Shown: positions 22,381 to 35,535, numbered from the stretch's first letter. The stretch: DNA of 64,000 nucleotides from Chrysemys picta bellii (GCF_011386835.1 NC_088796.1:85891968-85955967), one strand, 5' to 3'. Numbers and translations are program-made. The notes: generated from the sequence alone by a model not told the origin.

Positions 22381-25300
22381 TAAGCTTGTATCAATAACTT
22401 GGTACATCATCACTTTGAATATTGTTTTCAGTTTAGTCACTTATCTTGGAAAAGGTAGATCAGAAACAGAAGAGTTCAGAGGTCACTGACCTTGATTAGA
22501 AGTGGGTGAAAGTGAAATTTATTTTTAAAAATAATATTAAAGTCGGGGATCATTAAGTATAGAAAAGAGAAAAGGAAGATTAAATACTACAGAGAAATAC
22601 TAGATGTCAAATTATGAAAGATCTAGGAAAGGCTAATCAGATTTTCCAGAATATATACAAATGCGATATTCAATTAAACTAAATGGTTAATCGGTTTAAA
22701 ACAGATACAAGAATTTTCTTGCTAACGTAGTCCATATTTAGCTTTTTTCTCAGAAGATATTACTAAGGTAAAAGTCTTCGTAAAATTAAAAGAGATTCCA
22801 CACAAATAAAAATAGAATCCTCAGAAAAAAAATTAACATTACAGGATTATTAGAAGCCATAGTACTCCCATTTCATAAGGAGATCCTCAGCCTTGGCCAG
22901 GAAGACATCTTCCCTCACAGTATGGTATCTCATTTACTAAATGCATTGTCAAGGTATTTTGGGTTTTTTTTGCCTTCCACTGAAGTACTGGTCATAGGTC
23001 ACTGTCAGAGGCAGAACATTAGCTAGACAGACCATGGATTTATTCCAAAATAATAAGATCTGTGTTACCATCACATCCTTCCTCCTAATCACTTTTTCCC
23101 CCAACTTGTAATAAGCACCCATGACTTACTGTAATGTAGAAGACTATCGGGTCAATGATAATTTTGCCAAAGCTATTTTTTCCTCTCATTTGTAAATGTT
23201 CTAATGAAAATCATTTTAAAGAACAACCCACATCTTTAAAAAAAATATCTATACATTCCAAGAAAACACAAAACACCTTGTATAGTGCAGCAGATTTTCA
23301 ACTAGCCAATACTCCAGTGTCATCAAATCAAAGCATCATGGGACAAATTTATAAAGATGCAGATGCGTGCGTAGTGGGATTTTCAAAAGCACCTATGCTC
23401 CTAATTGCATGCGGGGAGTTAGATGTGTAAGCTCAGTACAGCAAGGAGACAGCCCCTCCTCCCCCCCCCCCCGCCCCATCTCTTAAACCTCACATGAGGG
23501 AAGTGCAGTGGGGTTCCAGAAATGGGCTGGGACAAGCTATGGAGGTGTGGGAGGGCTGATGGCAGTCTTCTGCCAGGTGGAAATAATTAAGGAAGGCATT
23601 ATGATTTGCACTGTATGAATTATGTTAGTTCCCAGAGGAGTTAAATAATAAAAGTTTGTGGACTAATTAAACCATGTCCATTGCATCTTCTCTTTCTTTT
23701 CAAGAGTCTGGGAAAAGCCCACTGGGCACCTTGCTACATCTTTAGATGCCTAAAGACCTTCCAAAATATGGCTTATACTTATGGTAAAATTATGGCATAA
23801 CAAAGAGACTAAGTAGAATTTGAGCCAGCTGTTGGGATCCATGAAACCTGTAGCCAGGAAGATCTGAATTCCTGAGTATGCACAATTGGAGAATGGTCTG
23901 AAATTTAATAGGAGACTGAGTCTACTACTGCCTACATGAACTGACTGTCGAATCTAAGGAAAGTTCAGAGTGTACATCACTGTCATGCTATGGATCCAGA
24001 TCTAATCATCTTCTTTCCCAGTCACATAGGTGGAGGAAGAGAAATGAAGGACCATAATCTAGATGACAAGAATCAGATTCAGTGAACACTGAATTTTGTT
24101 TGCTATAGATCTATTAAGTACATAGCCTGCAAAATTATGTCACTGTATTTAAGGTGGTTGAATAAGTACAAATAAAATAAAAATGACCCTGTCAATCACT
24201 CAAAGCTTAAACCAAATGTGACCTGAATATATTAGGAGATTCAGAAATGTTTAATTATTTTTAAACCCTATTCAGTCCATAAACTTGATTACTCTCAGAA
24301 GCAAAAGTGCAAAAATACCAGTTCTTAGTTTTATATACAACCCAGATGGAAATAAGAAGTCCCTAGAATCCTCTATGAAGTTATATTTCTGCCACATTTA
24401 CCCTCCAATTCTGAGTAAATAAAAACAAAAACAAAAACCCCAAATAAGCTATTTTATCTAAACCAAAGCTCCAGACTTGAGAGGCCCACCCTTCAGTCGC
24501 TGTAACTTGACGTAAACCTTTTATACTTTAAAGGACAGAAATATTCATCTCTAATTTGTTTCAGTATATCACAATGATACCTGTGCCCAAAAAAATGGGA
24601 AGTATTCGATGGTCCTACAAATTTTGTTGAGATGACTTGGTGATTGCACATTGAGTGATACTACAAAAAATATAAAGAATTGAAGCATCAATTCAAGAAC
24701 ACTTAATACATTTCATTTTATATTGCCTGCTAAATGCAATGGTGAATCTTAGAAAAGTATATGGTTTTGTTTCTGTAAGTAATGTCTGAATAGACCAGTT
24801 TAAAGAAGAAAAATGCATTCCCTATATTACTGATAACATTATGGGGGGAGGGGTCATCACCATGTTGAGTAACCATACTGAGATTGTGAGACAAACCTTA
24901 AAATAGTTCAGAAGTGTAACTTTGAATTGATAATTATATGAAACCTGGGACCAGATGGCCACTATCTGCAGACCTATCCATATATTATGTTTTGATTGGC
25001 CCCATTGTTTTGTTGTTTGAATTCTGAAATATTTATATATATTTTTGTTGTAATAGAGTCAAAATTGGGAACATTTTCCTGTTTAAATGTATGCCTCTAC
25101 TACAAGTGCAGATGAGGCATCACTATATGATTCTACTGCTACCTGTTTATGTGTACCAATTGATGGAATGACCATTATATGGTTTGCTATAGCTTGCATT
25201 CTTCTTCAGGATGTAAGATTCACCACACTGACTTTTACTTTTCAACTTCTGAACTCACTGCTGTTATTTACTGGCCTATGTTACTTCTCAGTTTTGTTTC

Positions 25301-26760
25301 TTTTTTTCTTTTGGGGGGGGAATGTGGGGGGAAGGAGCTTGATTGACAAGATGCAGAGGATTTATGCAGAGCAATGGGTATCCTGTGTGAACTCTCTGCA
25401 TGCCTATACCCAGGGATCAGAAGGGAGAAAAGTGTAACTAGAATACAGGAGGAGAAGGGGTAGGACCAGAGCGGCTGCTTTGGCTTAGCAATGTGTATAG
25501 GTCATGTCCTATATTCTACAGGTTAGACATTTAAAAGCTGCCAGGTTACCCACCGGGCTTTGGCAGAAACATAAAAGAGCAGAGGTTACTTTTAAACTTG
25601 GACTTTGAAATATATTTCTTGCAGGATATAAAGAACCTTTTTTCTTTATCTGGTGGCTGGGAAGTTCTTGCTGATATACATTCTCTTAACAGATTTATCT
25701 TATTGACTATGCAATCAATATGGAACTGTCATATTTACTTGTTCCTGCTCACAGCAGAAACTTGGATTATTTGCTGAATTAGCCAACAATTTTTAGAGGC
25801 CATTTGGAACCATCAAGTTGTTCAATAGCTACCTATGTAACTGATATGTTCTTTATACTCATCCTCCTTCCCCTACATTCCTTCTTCCTTTTATTTTCCC
25901 CCCGACTCATTTGTTAGTCTCTGTCATGAAGAGTTTACAGTCTATCGCTACGTTCGCACAGCACATAACATATTGGTCCTCTTTCTCTCCTCTCCCAACA
26001 AATATTGATAGTTGCCTCTAGGTTCCACAATAATACAGATAATAAGGATACCGAGTGAGAGATATATACCAAGAGCAAGATTCTGCTACCACTACACTGG
26101 CAGAAATGTACTTCTCTCCATGAGTAGCTCCATTCCTTTCAGTAGGGCCATTTGTACGCTAAGGTACTATTGTGAATGGGAATGCTAGAAGCAAGCTCCA
26201 AGTTGTTAATTAGCATGTACAGTTTTAGTTTATAGAAACAAATCTCGGGAATATTATCAATTTAGAGTAAATTGGAGCTTCTTTAATAAAAACTCCATTT
26301 GGAGTTCACATCACAGAAGGCCAAATAAGGCTGAGCTACAGGCACTGGAAAGGTTAATTAATCAAAATTTATTTTATTGATTTTCAAGCTCACTCTCTTT
26401 ATTAAGTATGACTGTTAGATTTTAAAACTAATTTTTGTGTTTCACTGCGACATGTTTTCAATGGAAGTTCGGTCAGCTTTTTTTCTTTAGTTTGGCAATT
26501 TATATTCTGCAAATGGCTGTTTGGTATTCAGAAGCCACTTGCCATAAAGGTTCAAAGAATTTTTCAATTTCCCACCCCCTTTATCTAAGATATCAACTTG
26601 CATGATAAAACTATGTAAGCAGCTAATTAAAAAAAGTCACAATCCATCAAATACAGATCAGTTCAGAAAAACTGTTTTTTGAACAGAAAAAAAGTTTCTA
26701 TCTCATACAAGAACAAGGAGGTGTCCAGTGAAATTAACTGGAAACAAATGTAAAACTCAA
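22381..26760. other. AT-rich stretch without recognisable genes
   Basis: No gene is supported. A C run interrupted by G lies at 23459-23476. Near 23365-23415 a 'gggattttcaaaagcaccta' segment resembles an old amniote repeat also seen near 28785-28935 and 59600-59700. The 116-codon open frame at 25087-25437 lacks any recognisable domain; its hydrophobic middle part is followed by a G-run-encoded glycine stretch, and I do not call it. Confidence 0.4.
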
Positions 26761-26802
26761 AACATATTTCATTTATTTTTATTTTTATTTATATATAATT
26801 TC

Positions 26803-26810
<8 letters not shown>

Positions 26811-26868
<58 letters not shown>
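26811..26868. repeat. (AC)n microsatellite, 58 bp
   Basis: Twenty-nine uninterrupted AC units. It abuts degraded CR1 sequence on the right. Confidence 0.95.
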
Positions 26869-26870
<2 letters not shown>

Positions 26871-26871
26871 C

Positions 26872-27190
26872 TACCTAATTTGTGGAACCCACTGCCACAA
26901 GATATTAAAACCAAGAGTACATTCAGATTAGACACAAATTAATATTGAGGTCCATAGTTATTTTAAAATTTATAAAATGATACAAATTGTCATGGGCAGG
27001 GCACAAGCCAATCAATAACTGCCTGACTTTAGTAAAACTCTTATGACTGGGTTTTTCATAATTGCCCCTTACAGATGTCTTGCACTTTCTTGTGCAGTAT
27101 CTGGTATTGGCCCCTGTTGGTTAAAGGATACTGGATTAGATAGATCACACACGTGGTCCAGCATGGAAATTCTTAGGGCTTTAACAGTCA
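26872..27190 (+). mobile_element. Degraded CR1-type LINE 3' end
   Basis: The run cctaatttgtggaacccact and then gccacaagatattaaaacc match the end of CR1 ORF2 (W-N-S-L-P-like codons). The 3' part contains ttggcccctgttggttaaag followed by gatactggattagatagatc, a decayed version of the CR1 terminal motif. The copy is old and about 320 bp long. Confidence 0.65.
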
Positions 27191-27478
27191 GTGAAATTCC
27201 AGATTTTATATTCAGTTTCAAGAATTTATTGTCTGTGGGTAAAACTTTCAAATCCACTAATTCAGTCATTATCACCTGTATCAATCAATCATTTTTCCCA
27301 ATACCAAGAGAGACGGAGCTGCAATGAAATGTATTGGATATTGTTGTCAATGTCAAGAGATATTTGCAAGTACAATGCATTAATATTTTGGTATTCAGAA
27401 ATCCTGAATTCAGATTTGTCAATATATGGAACAATATCTTGGCACAACATCGCAGGTTAGAATTTGTAAATATTTTAA

Positions 27479-27980
27479 AAAACAGGAGTACTTGTGGCAC
27501 CTTAGAGACTAACAAATTTATTAGAGCATAAGCTTTCGTGGGCTACAGCCCACTTCTTCGGATGCATATAGAATGGAACATATATTGAGGAGATATATAT
27601 ATACACACATACAGAGAGCATGAACAGATGGGAGTTGTCTTACCAACTCTGAGAGGCCAATTAAGTAAGAGAAAAAAAAACTTTTGAAGTGATAATCAAG
27701 CTAGCCCAGTACAGACAGGTTGATAAGAAGTGTGAGAATAGTTTTTTTTCTCTTACTTAATTGGCCTCTCAGAGTTGGTAAGACAACTCCCAGCTGTTCA
27801 TGCTCTCTGTATGTGTGTATATATATCTCCTCAATATATGTTCCATTCTATATGCATCCGAAGAAGTGGGCTGTAGCCCACGAAAGCTTATGCTCTAATA
27901 AATTTGTTAGTCTCTAAGGTGCCACAAGTACTCCTGTTCTTTTTGCGGATACAGACTAACACGGCTGCTACTCTGAAACC
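27479..27980 (+). mobile_element. Penelope-like element, near-perfect inverted dimer
   Basis: A 502-bp insertion flanked by the 12-bp duplication taaatattttaa (27467-27478 and 27981-27992). The left arm (27479 to about 27680) is repeated as an almost perfect inverted copy at about 27741-27942, around a 60-bp centre. It is followed by a unique tail (gcggatacagactaacac, gctgctactctgaaacc). The arms show tggcaccttagagactaac and gcccacttcttcggatgcat, which are shared with the element at 20376. It has no coding capacity. As single-stranded DNA or RNA it would fold into a stem of about 200 bp. Confidence 0.85.
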
Positions 27981-27992
27981 TAAATATTTTAA

Positions 27993-30900
27993 GTGTTTAT
28001 CATACTGGAACAAAACCATTTGGGGGCTTACTGCTGCACCTGACCCTTGGAGACATGTTTAATAATGCACATAAATTATGACAATATTTCAGCATAGCCA
28101 CATGGCAAATTGTATCTTATTGCTTAACTATCCACACATTGTGTCATGTATTATTGCTTATTTAATAATACTCTCTCATCCTTATTCTCTTTATAATACC
28201 CTTAGCTGTTTTGTATTGTGCAAGATGATTGCACAGAAAATGCATATTGATCCAGGAAACATACCATTTTAAGACTAAACTAAAAGGGTGGTATTAATGA
28301 AAAAAAGGAATTGTTCAGATCTTTGTTACTGCATACAAAAAATTGCTTTGGCTAACAACAGTTTTCATGAACCAAGTTATACAGAAAAAAGATTTGCTTG
28401 CACAAAATGTGTGCACTCAAAAAACCTTGTTACAGAAAGATCTCATTATGTGCAATTTTAATCCATAAAAAGTTGAGCAAAAAGCTCCTATGTTGCATTT
28501 TTGCTGGAATAAATTTTGTGCATTAGCCATACAGAAAAAAATGTAGGCTTGAGCCAAAAATGCTATTAAGACCTCATTAACTATGAAACTCCTACACAGC
28601 ACAGTGAAGAATACATTTCTGAAAAGCAAAGAGGCTAGATGGTTCTCTTAGCAGCATTTTGGCTCCATTTTTCTTCCTCTACTTAATGTTCCACATAACT
28701 GTATTTTTGTCATTTTGAATAAACCACTGGTTTTCCTATTTATATAGTTATTTTATTAAAGTTGCACTGACAGTGAGCCTAATTTTCTGGAAAGCATGTG
28801 AAACCCCAATATTTGGATTTTCAAATCTGCCTTGTGGCTTGTGAATGCCTTTTCTGAAAACAAATTTGAGCATCCAAATGTGTTATCTAGGTGCCCTGTT
28901 AAGGACCTCATGTTTGGAAATTGGGCCAGAATCTGTAATTGATGGTTAAAGGTTTGATGCAAGTGATGGGAAACTAGCAAGTTAAGGGTTATTGTTCAGG
29001 AATAAGTTTTACTTTTGACTCCTGTGTCAATCTCTGTGGGCACTGTTTCCGAGTGACAGACCCATATCTGTATTTATTTCAGAGTGGAAACCTGCAATTC
29101 ACCCCCAATCTAAGGCTGAGTTACCATCTTATAGAACTCATGTGTCCCAACCATATTACTTCAGCAGATCCCATGGGATTTGGGCCCTGCTATAGATTTC
29201 TCTCCAGGAGCTTGTGAACTGTATGAAATTGCACTTACTCAAGATAGTTTCTTCAAAACAGATACTTATTTGTCCATAGGATAAAGAGAAAGGGGTTAAA
29301 ATAAAAGTTTAAATGCATATTTTCCTATCTCAAGTTAGCCTTTTCTTCTTAGTTTAAGAAGGTCCCCGTTGGCCCAGGAATCTCTCAGCATTTGTGCTGA
29401 ATGAGACAGGCTGCATCCATTCAACTTCTGCCTCTTTGACCCCAAATCAGTACATCTCTCATAGGTCATGGGCTGTTTATCAATTTCAAAGTTCCTTTGT
29501 TCCAAACCTCCTGCCTAGGTTTTCCTCCTTTCCCAGGATGTTGGTGAACCTCCAGAGGAACTTGCCCAATCACCAATACATAACACAATATAGGCATCAT
29601 CTAAAACCATGCCTTCCTGCAGTCCCTCTGTACCCCCTAGTACTGAGTTAACTCTTAGGATTTCATATAGCAGCCACCCACTCATAACCAACAAATAGAA
29701 TTCCCACAGTATTCATAAAAATGGCACAGATAGGTCCCATGTTCTTCACAGTAGTGAAGGGAGTTTCAGGGGTGGGAGGGAATAGGATTGGATGGAAGGT
29801 AATTTTCATGTTCAAAATGAGGATGATTTGACCTATATGAACAAACTACCTCTTGATTCAAAATATTTGAGACTCTCCCTTAGGAGTTCTATTTTTCATG
29901 ACAACATCAGAAGTTAGCATTTTGTGAAATCTTTAAAAAAAATGTTGCATTAGTGTGTAGTCTGTAAATAGAACCAAGGATTAATTTAAATATGTGCTAA
30001 AAGAGGAAAACAAAATGTGTTATGACAACTTGACAATAAGGATGCCTCTGAAAGCTCACAACAAAAATACTGTTTTCCACTTTGCAGATGATCCCTGAAG
30101 CAGACTTCATACTCCAACATGGTTATTAATTTGGGGTTTTCTTTTTTTCAGCACATATTCTCGTGTCAGATCATCTCGGATGTTTACAGGAGTCATATCA
30201 GAAACTGTCCTTGATCAAATCCTACAGTGTAAAAGCACAAACAGTCCTTCAAGGAATGTACATTTTCTTAGGTTATCCTTTCCTCTCCCCATCATAAAGC
30301 ATTTTCTTCAGCTATTTCAAGGAATTTTATCACCCACACATAACAACCCAGGTCTTCTTTACAGTACGAGATCACTGTCTTAACTAAATAATGTAGCCAC
30401 AGTTTTCATTACATTTCTTCAGAATAGTAACTAATAAATGTTACTATACTGTTAACATTATCTAATGATCAAAGGAAAAATCTGAAAGCTTTTACAACAA
30501 GATGTTATATTCTGTATGGGAAAGACGTCACATACAACTGGAGCTGTGAGAAAACCAATTTTTTTTATTTCAGTGGCTGAATAGAAACAATCCATTCATT
30601 TCTACCCCACGTGAAAATTTGTTGCATTTTTTCCAAATGGAAAAGGTAAAAAGTAAAAAAAAAAAAAAAAAAGGAGGGAGGAGTCAAATGAAACATTTTG
30701 TTTTTATCTGAGGGTCTTGGGGGTTACCTTTTAAAAAAAAAATAAAGTAAAATTTGAAATGAAGTCACTTTGAATTAAAGTTGAAACTTTTCATTTTTGA
30801 AAGTGTTGAAATGAAACCTTTCCAGGTTTTCAGATATCCCTCCCCTTCCATGGAAATAATTTGATTAATTCAAGAAATTCTATAAATAATTTGTTCGCCC

Positions 30901-32527
30901 CAAATCTGCATTTTTCAGCAAAAGAAGTTGCATCTGAAAACGTTCACCCAGCTCTTGACATAAATTATTATTTAAATCACAAATGCACACTTGGAGGCAT
31001 CACTAGATCCCTGGTCCTTCAGTTCTCCAAACATAAGTATTAGGACTAAAAGAAAACTCATGTAACAGTAGTAGCACCTTATCTTCTGTAGGCCCACCAC
31101 CAGAAGGCACTACTTTGTTAACACAAAGGTTCAGATTGTGATTAGCCTGTGTGGATGATACTACTACTTGATTGACAGCATAATATGCGTAAACACCAGA
31201 ACCTACAGGGATTGCTAAATCTTTTTCCCCTGAGGGAATAAATCATGCAGAAAAGGACAGAGGAAGTAGGGCGAGGGCCCCACCCCCACCAGACTTTGCT
31301 GTTTGGGCACTGTACCATGGAAATAATCTGAAACATCCTTATGGATAAACTCCTGATGTTGGGGAAATCTGGGGGAGAATGTGCTCTGATCCAGCAAACT
31401 TGGGACAATGGAACGGCTGTTACTGCCAGCATAAGTTACAACAGTCCAAAGCTGCTCCAAAGTAAACCATGAGAATCTTTTCCCGCCTCACCTGGAGGAG
31501 GTGATTAACATAGCTCAACTGGACTCAAGGATGGAAAATACAAGGCAGTGGAGAATCATGCTGTAAAGTTTTATGTTTATTCAATCCTAAAGACATGTAA
31601 ATCAATCCAGTGTTTTGTCAAAATATAACCTTTAGGGTATTTTCACCCTGAGGAGAGCTGGCAGACATAAAACTAATGCTCCCTGACAGATCTTCTACCT
31701 GAGGAGAACAGCTATACATTCTAGCTGGGGGGTCCATAGGAATCCTGCCAGTGAAGGCTACCTAGGAGATGTGCCAAATCAACTCATCTCCTGGCTGACC
31801 TTGTGCTGCCCCCTCCTAGCAGTACAGGATGGCAATTGGCACCCTGATGGAAATGGAGTTGGAGTTGAAAGTGGCTTGTGCTGCTGTGCTCTGGCAGCTG
31901 GCAGTCATCCATGCATCAGAGTCCTTTGTTCTGTGCTCTGCTTATGGAATCCTGATGGGGAATTTGTCCCACTTATCAAATTCAAATAGGTCTGTAATCA
32001 TTTAACACAAAACATTAAAAAACAGTAAAATAGATTATATCCAAGCACAGGAAAGATGCCTTTGCCCCATCAGAAGCTGAATAGATTTTTCCACTGAGAC
32101 ACAGCAGTTGATAGGAGGTTGATGTACCGAGTGCAAAATAAAACCAATAGCCAACGATATATGAAAAAGTCCTTTTTTCATTTTCTTGTCTGTTAATTAA
32201 TTAATAATGACTACACATACTCCGCATAATATTAATGAAAGTTAAGGAGAAATAAATAAAGGATTTATCAATTACTTATTACATCACTAAATATTGCACA
32301 CAGTACAGCCAGGTCTTTAAATACACAAAAGAAATATTTATCCCTTGTCTTGGGTTTTCTTCTATAGTTATTTTTGTAACAGAATGTTTGCTGTAATGCT
32401 GTAAATTGCTATAATTATTCCTCTGCATTGACCCAGGAATTTGCGGCTACCGTAATACCATGAGACTATCGAAGGTGGTTTCTGACTCAGTAAACTTGAA
32501 GATGGCAGATTCTAGGAACAATCAGTG
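27993..32527. other. AT-rich stretch without recognisable genes
   Basis: No gene is supported. An old repeat-like segment lies at 28785-28935, with 'ggattttcaaatctgcct' and 'aatttgagcatccaaatg'. Between 30540 and 30850 the sequence is rich in gaaac/gtttca and aaaattt words that recur near 45330-45570, 58640-58830 and 63340-63600, which suggests an unclassified AT-rich dispersed repeat. An A run of about 17 lies near 30656-30672. Confidence 0.4.
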
Positions 32528-32824
32528 GGCTAGTCTACACTAAAAAGATATCGCAGATACAGCAATACTGGAATAGCTATACCAGCCCACTTGAGGAGAT
32601 GCATCTGATATGTGCATAAGGAGATCTTTTGTCAATAGTTAAATCAGGACATGACTATTTTACCAGTATAGCTGTGTCTACGTGGGGCAAGGGAGATGAG
32701 GGGAGAAGGAGGTCCTTGATGGCAGGTCCCTGATGGCATACTTATGTCAGTCAGGGGGGGTGGATTTTTCACCCTCCTGACCAACATAGCTATGCCAGAA
32801 AACCTCTGTAGTGTAGACCTGGCC
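32528..32824. mobile_element. Harbinger-type MITE (297 bp)
   Basis: The termini are ggctagtctacacta on the left and, inverted on the right, ggccaggtctacactacaga. They match the GTCTACACTA core of the Harbinger termini at 46636 and 51489. Internal inverted repeats include 'aatagctataccagc' at 32570-32585 against 'accagtatagctgtgt' and 'acatagctatgccag'. It has no coding capacity. No clean 3-bp target duplication is visible. It is a separate subfamily from the double-hairpin elements. Confidence 0.7.
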
Positions 32825-33229
32825 TGAATTCTTCTGAATTTGAGTAGCAACATTGAAGAAAGTGACCTCCTGGCAGTACAGAGCCTATAAAGCGTTAAGG
32901 CTGCAACCTTTGTAACTTTGATATATATAAATTGGTAAATACTGAGAGCAATCTATGGTTCAAGAACTAAACTCTGGTCATCAGCAGTAGGTACATCCAT
33001 ATGTTAGCATAGACTGAAGAACAGAACTAAATCTGGATACAACTGATCACAACAGGATGGAGGCTATAAAATAGGGAGCCTAAAATATGTACCACCTTTA
33101 TATGGCAGAATATTTAGGATGACTTAGAACTAGATTCATACTGGCAAAGGGCATTGGGTAAACATTGCCTGCTATGAGTTTAGTAAGTAAGACTTCCCAT
33201 GATATCATGACATAATATAAGAAACATTA
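32825..33229. other. No recognisable feature
   Basis: About 400 bp of AT-rich sequence between the MITE and the CR1 copy. I see nothing supportable in it. Confidence 0.4.
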
Positions 33230-33606
33230 AATTGTGCTAATAAAATTTGCAGATAAGAATTTGGGAGATATTGCCAATATGAAGGAGGACTGGAATATCA
33301 AACAAGAAGATCTGGATGACCTTGAAAGCTGGAGTAATAGAAATGGGATCAAATTTAATGGTGCAAAGTGCATGACCTTGGATTTAAGGACTAACAACAA
33401 AAAATTTGCTATAAAATTCTGGACTTATCATTGGAAGCGACAGAGGAGGAGAAAGACCTTGGATGTATTTGGTTGATCACAGGATGGCTATAAGCTGATA
33501 ATGTGATTCAGCTGTGAAAAAGGCTAATGCAGTCCTAGGATGCATCAGGCAAGGTACTTCCAGTAGAGACAGGGAAGTGTTAGTTCCATTTTGAAAGGCA
33601 CTGATA

Positions 33607-33822
33607 GGATATCTCCATTAATTAAACTAAATTAAATTAAAAAGATGTCTCATCTCCTAGAACTGGAAGGGACCTTGAAAAGTCATTGAGGCCAGCCCCC
33701 TGCCTTCACTATCAGGACCAAGTACTGATTTTGCCCCAGATCCCTAAGTGCCCCTCTCAAGGATTGAACTTACAACCCTAGGTTTAGCAGGCCAATGCTC
33801 AAACCACTCCCTCCCCGCAGTT
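33607..33822 (-). mobile_element. Cry-type tRNA-derived SINE with damaged A box
   Basis: The antisense body matches the better copy at 58829-59052: catctcctagaactggaagg, then ccagccccctgccttcact, then the B-box region near 33760-33770 (ggattgaact). Compared with that copy, the segment gagctat is missing at about 33809, so the pol III A box is destroyed. A sense-like SINE tail (ataggatatctccattaatt) lies on the outer side at 33604-33623. The element sits inside a CR1 ORF2 remnant. Confidence 0.8.
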
Positions 33823-34489
33823 TTCTGGAATACTGTGTGCAGTTCTGGTCTCCCATGTTTAAAAAAGATGAATTCAAACTGGAACAGATGCAGAGAAGGG
33901 CTACTAGGATGATTAGAGGAATTGGAAACCTACTTTAGGAGAGGAAGCTCAAAGAACTTGGCTTGTTTAGCCTAACCAAAAGAAGGGTGAGGAGAGACAG
34001 AGGAATAAATGCCAGGGATGGAGAGGAGTTCTTGAAGTTAAGTGCCAATGTCGATACAAAAACAAATAGATATAAACTGGTCATCAACAAGTTTAGGTTT
34101 GTAACCATCAGAGGAGTGCAGTTCTCGAACAGCCTTCCACGGGGAGCAGTAGGAGCAAAAAACTGGCTACAAGACTGAGCTTGATAAGTTTATGGAGGGG
34201 ATGGTCTAATAAGAACATAAAAACGGCCGTACCGGGTCAGACCAAAGGTCCATCTAGCCCAGTATCCTGTCTACTGACAATGGCCAATGCCAGGTATCCC
34301 AGAGGGAGTGGACCAACAGGCAATGATCAAGTGATCTCTCTCCTGCCATCCATCTCCTCTGACAAACCATAGAGGCTAGGGACACCATTCCTTACCCATC
34401 CTGGCTAATATCCATTAATGGACTTAACCACCATGAATTTATCCAGTTCTCTTTTAAACGCTGTTATAGTCCTAGCCTTCACAACCTCC

Positions 34490-34750
34490 TCAGGTAAGGA
34501 GTTCCACAAGTTGACTCCACTGCGTGAAGAAGAACTTCCTTTTATTTATTTTAAACCTGCTGCCTATTAATTTCATTTGGTGACCCCTAGTTCTTGTATT
34601 ATGGGAATAAGTAAATAACTTTTCCTTATCCACTTTCTCCACATCACTCATGATTTTATATACCTCTATCATATCCCCCCTTAGTCTCCTCTTTTCCAAG
34701 CTGAAGAGTCCTAGCTTTTTTAATCTCTCCTCATATGGGACCCGTTCCAA
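34490..34750 (-). pseudogene. CR1 ORF2 C-terminal segment
   Basis: [20 protein letters not shown] followed by [15 protein letters not shown] is the hallmark C-terminal region of CR1 ORF2. It follows the 34764-35228 segment after a frame change. A stop is reached early, near the position of the usual WNxLP motif. Confidence 0.8.
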
Positions 34751-34763
34751 ACCCTTAATAATT

Positions 34764-35228
34764 TTAGTTGCCCCTTTTCTGCACCTTTTCTAGTGCCAGT
34801 ATATCTTTTTTTAGATGAGGAGACAACATCTGTACCCAGTATTCGAGATGAGGGTGTACCATCGATTTATATAAGGGCAATAATATATTCTCAGTCTTAT
34901 TCTCTATCCCCTTTTTAACGATCCCTAACATCCTGTTTGCTTTTTTGACCGCCTCTGCACACTGCGCGGACATCTTCAGAGAACTATCCACGATGACTCC
35001 AAGATCTTTTTCCTGACTTGTTGTAGCTAAATTAGCCCCCATCATATTGTATGTATAGTTGGGGTTATTTTTTCCAATGTGCATTACTTTACATTTAGCC
35101 ACATGAAATTTCATTTGCCATTTTGTTGCCCAGTCACTTAGTTTTGTGAGATCTTTTTGAAGTTCATCACAGTCTGCTTTGGTCTTAACTATCTTGAGCA
35201 GTTTAGTATCATCTGCAAACTTTGCCAC
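34764..35228 (-). pseudogene. CR1 reverse transcriptase, catalytic motif through C-terminal region
   Basis: This 154-codon open stretch is the longest CR1 coding remnant in the window. It starts at AKFADDTKLLKIVKTKADCD with an intact FADDT catalytic motif. It continues with LSDWATKWQMKFHVAKCKVM, then EKDLGVIVDSSLKMS, then AVKKANRMLGIVKKGIENKT, and ends with MVHPHLEYWVQMLSPHLKKD. All are standard CR1 RT C-terminal motifs. The full protein is absent because the element is 5' truncated. Confidence 0.85.
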
Positions 35229-35343
35229 CTTACTGTTTACCCCTTTCTCCAGATCATTTATAAATAAGTTGAATAGGATTGGTCCGAGGACTGACCCTTG
35301 GGGAACACAACTAGTTATCCCTCTTCATTCTGAGAATTTACCA

Positions 35344-35535
35344 TTAAATTTCTACCCTTTGTTCCCGGTCTTTTAACCGGTTCTCAATCCATGAAAGGAC
35401 CTTCCCTTTTATCCCATGACAACTTACTTTACTTAAGAGCCTTTGGTGAGGGACCTTGTCAAAGGCTTTCTGGAAATCTAAGTACACTATGTCCACTGGA
35501 TCCCCCTTGTCCACATGTTTATTGACCCCCTTCAA
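35344..35535 (-). pseudogene. CR1 reverse transcriptase motif A segment
   Basis: The stretch reads VDIVYLDFQKAFDKVPHQRL followed by LSKVSCHGIKGKVLSW, the intact RT motif A with the catalytic aspartate. It is separated from the 34764-35228 segment by a stop and frame change around 35229-35343. It belongs to the same antisense copy. Confidence 0.85.

Noticed and set aside
25087..25437. 116-codon + strand open frame
   Set aside because: It has no recognisable domain. The C-terminal half depends on a G run giving glycines, and no promoter, splice or polyadenylation context was seen.
26811..26868. Histidine/threonine-rich protein across the AC repeat
   Set aside because: It is only a translation of the dinucleotide microsatellite.
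27479..27980. MITE interpretation of the 502-bp inverted repeat
   Set aside because: The right end has a unique tail not repeated at the left, and the flanking duplication is 12 bp. Both fit the Penelope-like copies and not a terminal-inverted-repeat transposon.
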